Below are positions 61,018 through 64,000 of a stretch of DNA of 64,000 bases, in pieces. A program made the position numbers and the translations under genes. The notes below the pieces were generated by a model. That model searched no databases. It saw only the letters and a list, made by a program, of their open reading frames with translations, and had not been told where the DNA came from. Position 1 is the stretch's first letter; each line of letters begins with the position of its first letter. Source of the stretch: Staphylococcus devriesei (GTDB lineage: Bacteria > Bacillota > Bacilli > Staphylococcales > Staphylococcaceae); contig NZ_PPRG01000002.1 of the NCBI RefSeq assembly GCF_002902625.1, positions 1 through 64,000 on the forward strand. The letters run 5' to 3'.

Positions 61018-62898
61018 TTATTGCTCTTTTAGTTCTTCCAGTTCACTCCATCTCGTGATGTCTATATCATATGTTTGTTCCAGTTGTTCTTTTTCTTCAT
61101 TTAATTCTTTAATTTTTGCATAATCAGCGCTTGCTTCTATCATTTCTTCCTCGATTTGTTCTAAGCGTTGTTCAGTCGTTTCAATTCGAGTCATTAGTGT
61201 TTCATACTCACGCTTTTCTTTATAAGATAAACCAGATTTTTTACGTGTCGGTGCTTTAGTTTTAGGTTGTTGCGCTTGTTTTTCACGCATTTGTTGTTTA
61301 TCTTGCTCTTTTTTATAAGCTTCATAATCTTCAAATGCACCTACGATACGTTCCATTTTGCCATCGTGAATATACCAATATTCTTGCGCCACTTTGTTTA
61401 AGAAATAGCGATCATGGCTCACCGTAATAACCGCACCACCGAATGTGCTAATATAATCTTCTAAAATAGTTAACGTTTCTGTGTCTAAATCATTTGTAGG
61501 TTCATCAAGTAATAATACATTGGGTTGGTGAACTAACAATCTTAATAAATAGAGACGTTTCTGTTCGCCACCAGATAACTTATAAATTTTCTTTCCATGT
61601 GTTGAACTAGGGAATAGAAAACGTTCTAATAATTGCGTAACTGAAATTGACGTCCCATCTTTCTCTTTCGCAACTTCACTTTCTTCTCTTAAGTAATCAA
61701 TCATTCGAATATCTCTATCAAGCGTATCCTCAGTTTGCTTAAAGTAAGCCACTTTAACCGTTTGTCCCGTCTTTAGTACACCTGTATAGTCAGTATCTTC
61801 GCCACTTAAAATATTGAGCAATGTAGTTTTACCAGCGCCATTGGGCCCTACAATTCCAATACGTTGGCCACTTTGAATAATTTCAGTAATATCTTCAAAT
61901 AATGTTTTCTGATTAATTACTTTAGTTAAATGTTCAAATTCAAAAACTTGTTTGCCTAATCTTGAATACGCAAGATTCAATTGTCCCTTATCTTGAGTTT
62001 GTTGAGATTGAACTTCAGACTCTAAATTATTAAAACGATTAATTCGAGCTTGTTGTTTAGTTGTTCTAGCTTTTGCTCCTGCTCGCATCCATGCTAGTTC
62101 TTGTTTATATAAAGCCTTTTGCTTTTCTTGTTGTTTTTGTTCAATCATTTCGTTCTCTGCTCTCATAGCAATATAATCTTCGTAATTACCCGGATATGAG
62201 GTTAGCTTACCTCTATCTAATTCAATTATCCGACTTGCTACTTCATTTAAAAAGTAACGATCATGGGTTACGAATAATACAGTGTGAGGATATTGCTTAA
62301 CATAATTGATTAACCAATTAATTGACTCGAAATCAAGATGGTTCGTAGGCTCATCTAATAAGAGTAAATCCGGTTGCTCAATAAGTGTTTTAGCTAACAC
62401 TATACGCTTTTGTTGCCCACCAGAGAGTTCGCTTATCTTCTTGGTCGTATCATTGATGCCTAATTTAGATAGAATTGTTTTAATTTCAGCATTATAATCC
62501 CATGCATTATGTTGATCCATAGCTTCTTGTGCTTCCATCATTTTTTGAAAATGATGGTCATCTTGTTGTAGCGCATATGTATTTACTGCTTCTTCATACG
62601 CTTTAATAACACGTAATGTTGTCGTCTCTGAACTTAATACGGCTTGAAATACTGTCATCTCACCGTCTAAGTCTTGTTTCTGAGAAGAATAACGAATGCG
62701 GTACTGGTTAGGATGGGTAATATCTGCAGTGTAGTCATCGTCAATATTACCAATCACTTTTAGCAAAGTACTCTTCCCTGTACCATTAATGCCGACTAGT
62801 CCTATTTTCTCGTGTTCAGAAATAGAGAGACTTAAATCATCAAAAATGATTTTATCTGCATACGATTTATTCAAATGCTCAATTTTATACGCTTCCAT
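61018..62898 (-). CDS. ABC-F ATPase (Uup/YfmR-type)
   Basis: A 626-residue soluble protein with two ABC domains (Walker A GINGTGKSTLL near 36 and GPNGAGKTTLLN near 353; signatures LSGGQQKRIVLA and LSGGEQKRLYLL). An Arg/Lys-rich inter-domain linker (ARTTKQQARINRFNNLESEV) and a C-terminal coiled coil (about 560-626) follow the Uup/YfmR plan. ABC-F proteins act at the ribosome or in DNA-linked processes. It lacks features tying it to antibiotic resistance types such as Vga or Msr. Confidence 0.88.
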   Translation of the reverse strand: MEAYKIEHLNKSYADKIIFDDLSLSISEHEKIGLVGINGTGKSTLLKVIGNIDDDYTADITHPNQYRIRYSSQKQDLDGEMTVFQAVLSSETTTLRVIKAYEEAVNTYALQQDDHHFQKMMEAQEAMDQHNAWDYNAEIKTILSKLGINDTTKKISELSGGQQKRIVLAKTLIEQPDLLLLDEPTNHLDFESINWLINYVKQYPHTVLFVTHDRYFLNEVASRIIELDRGKLTSYPGNYEDYIAMRAENEMIEQKQQEKQKALYKQELAWMRAGAKARTTKQQARINRFNNLESEVQSQQTQDKGQLNLAYSRLGKQVFEFEHLTKVINQKTLFEDITEIIQSGQRIGIVGPNGAGKTTLLNILSGEDTDYTGVLKTGQTVKVAYFKQTEDTLDRDIRMIDYLREESEVAKEKDGTSISVTQLLERFLFPSSTHGKKIYKLSGGEQKRLYLLRLLVHQPNVLLLDEPTNDLDTETLTILEDYISTFGGAVITVSHDRYFLNKVAQEYWYIHDGKMERIVGAFEDYEAYKKEQDKQQMREKQAQQPKTKAPTRKKSGLSYKEKREYETLMTRIETTEQRLEQIEEEMIEASADYAKIKELNEEKEQLEQTYDIDITRWSELEELKEQ

Positions 62899-63016
62899 TC
62901 TTCTACTTCCTTTTTGTATCGAAATATCGAAATTTCAAAATATTTCTGATAAGCTTAAATCAGTTCTATATATTATACACCTTTTTAAGGCTAAATGATA
63001 CAAGGAGAATAGAGAT

Positions 63017-63835
63017 ATGATAGACTTTTTTGAACATTTACCCCCTTATTTACAGACACTTATTGCCGGCATAATAACCTGGCTTTTAACTGCTTTAGGT
63101 GCGGCAGGAGTATTTGTATTTAAATCTGTAAATGAAAAGATTTTAACTTCTATGCAAGGTTTTGCTGCAGGCATTATGATTGCTGCCAGTTTCTGGTCTT
63201 TATTACAACCCTCTCTTGAATATAGTAAAGATGGCCCACTCCCTGCTTGGTTACCCACAGCTACCGGCTTTTTATTCGGCGGTATTTTTATTCGAGTGCT
63301 TGATTCAGTTATTCCACATATCCACCAAAAAATTGGTGATAAGAGTCAATATCGAGAAGGCGTTAAAACATCCTTAAACAAGAATACTTTACTCGTTTTA
63401 GCTATTACACTACACAATATTCCTGAAGGTTTATCTATTGGTGTAGCGTTCGGTGGTATCGCAACTGGAAATAATCAGGCAACATTTCTTGGTGCCTTGG
63501 GCTTAGCTATTGGTATTGGCATACAAAACATTCCTGAGGGTGCAGCCTTATCTATGCCAATTAGAGCTGCCGGCGCTTCTCGTTGGAAAGCCTTTAATTA
63601 CGGACAAGCTTCAGCGATTGTCGAGCCTATCTTTGCGACAATTGGGGCAGCATTAATTATATTTATCACACCCGTCTTGCCTTATGCTTTAGCATTTGCT
63701 GCCGGTGCTATGATATTTGTGGTCGTTGAAGAGCTTATTCCAGATTCACAATCAGGGGACAATACAGATTTAGCCACTTTAAGTTTAATGCTAGGTTTTA
63801 CTATTATGATGATTTTAGATGTAGCACTTGGCTAA
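63017..63835 (+). CDS. ZIP-family metal transporter
   Basis: A 272-residue membrane protein with about eight hydrophobic segments. It carries the two ZIP metal-binding motifs, HNIPEGLSIGVAFG in segment 4 and NIPEGAALSMP in segment 5, and EELIP in a later helix. It probably imports or balances Zn(II) or another divalent ion. AAGGAG lies upstream of ATG 63017. It is divergent from the ABC-F gene and ends at a very strong hairpin. Confidence 0.9.
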   Translation: MIDFFEHLPPYLQTLIAGIITWLLTALGAAGVFVFKSVNEKILTSMQGFAAGIMIAASFWSLLQPSLEYSKDGPLPAWLPTATGFLFGGIFIRVLDSVIPHIHQKIGDKSQYREGVKTSLNKNTLLVLAITLHNIPEGLSIGVAFGGIATGNNQATFLGALGLAIGIGIQNIPEGAALSMPIRAAGASRWKAFNYGQASAIVEPIFATIGAALIIFITPVLPYALAFAAGAMIFVVVEELIPDSQSGDNTDLATLSLMLGFTIMMILDVALG

Positions 63836-63897
63836 AATAAAAATTTGAGTTAATCATATTTCAATTTCAACAAATCAATTTTAAACTTCTAAAACGT

Positions 63898-63948
63898 AAA
63901 ACTCCCTTCAAAGTTTTCATCTCTAACTGTCAACTTTGAAGGGAGTTT
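63898..63948 (+). terminator. Terminator after the ZIP transporter
   Basis: AAACTCCCTTCAAAGTT and AACTTTGAAGGGAGTTT are perfect 17-bp arms with a 17-nt loop. Confidence 0.88.
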
Positions 63949-64000
63949 CCTATTGTTTTATTATTCTATTTTTGATTGCCGTGAGGGCCAGTTTTATATT

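Overview
The window looks like a stretch of Staphylococcus chromosome, probably from a coagulase-negative species. The DNA is AT-rich. Gene content and order match the staphylococcal core block around secA, uvrBA, trxB and hprK (uvrBA-hprK-lgt-trxB-rapZ-yvcK-whiA, secA-hpf-comF-fakB1, tarO, pepT, murB, the sst iron-siderophore operon, nrdIEF, queF, recQ). I could not fix the species from sequence alone.

Region 1 (1-4.76 kb) is the right end of an integrated element of the phage-inducible chromosomal island (SaPI/PICI) type. On the minus strand it carries a primase running off the window edge, several small accessory ORFs, a decayed tandem array of AntA/AntB antirepressor segments, an HTH protein and a Cro-like regulator. 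On the plus strand it carries a divergent XRE repressor overlapping a tyrosine integrase. Repeated 17-bp operators surround a consensus promoter in the divergent region. The element lies directly downstream of whiA, where clpP is expected in staphylococci.

Region 2 (4.9-18.5 kb) is a leftward housekeeping block: whiA, yvcK, rapZ, trxB, a TPR protein, an acyltransferase, lgt, hprK, uvrA, uvrB and csbA. uvrB has a consensus LexA box inside an inverted repeat that also looks like the csbA terminator.

Region 3 (18.5-28.5 kb) is also leftward: a YfbR-like HD phosphohydrolase, a LysM-CHAP wall hydrolase with a WalR-like box, prfB with its programmed +1 frameshift, secA, long hpf, comFC, a split comFA and fakB1.

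Region 4 (28.6-39.6 kb) has mixed strands: a YvyE/YigZ protein, tarO, gdpS (GGDEF), a split ThrE-type exporter, pepT, glycerate kinase, a bacilliredoxin, a YkyA-like lipoprotein, a frameshifted GrpB-family gene, murB, a frameshifted CHY zinc-finger gene and a 26-residue membrane peptide. comFA, the GrpB-like gene and the CHY gene are each interrupted by what reads as one extra base.

Region 5 (39.6-48 kb) holds the Fur-boxed sstABCD operon and the class Ib ribonucleotide reductase genes nrdI, nrdE and nrdF. The nrd promoter has paired NrdR-like boxes. The 201-nt nrdE-nrdF gap contains an elaborate 126-nt foldable element that I do not recognise; it is the best candidate here for something undescribed.

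Region 6 (48.3-64 kb) contains a DMT transporter with queF, two POT peptide transporters, a DagK-like lipid kinase, a deoxyribonucleotidase, hisC, a fused permease/substrate-binding ABC importer with its ATPase (OpuC/EgtUV type), recQ, an ABC-F ATPase and a ZIP metal transporter. Most gene ends carry clear hairpin terminators. No rRNA, tRNA, insertion sequence or CRISPR array was recognised.
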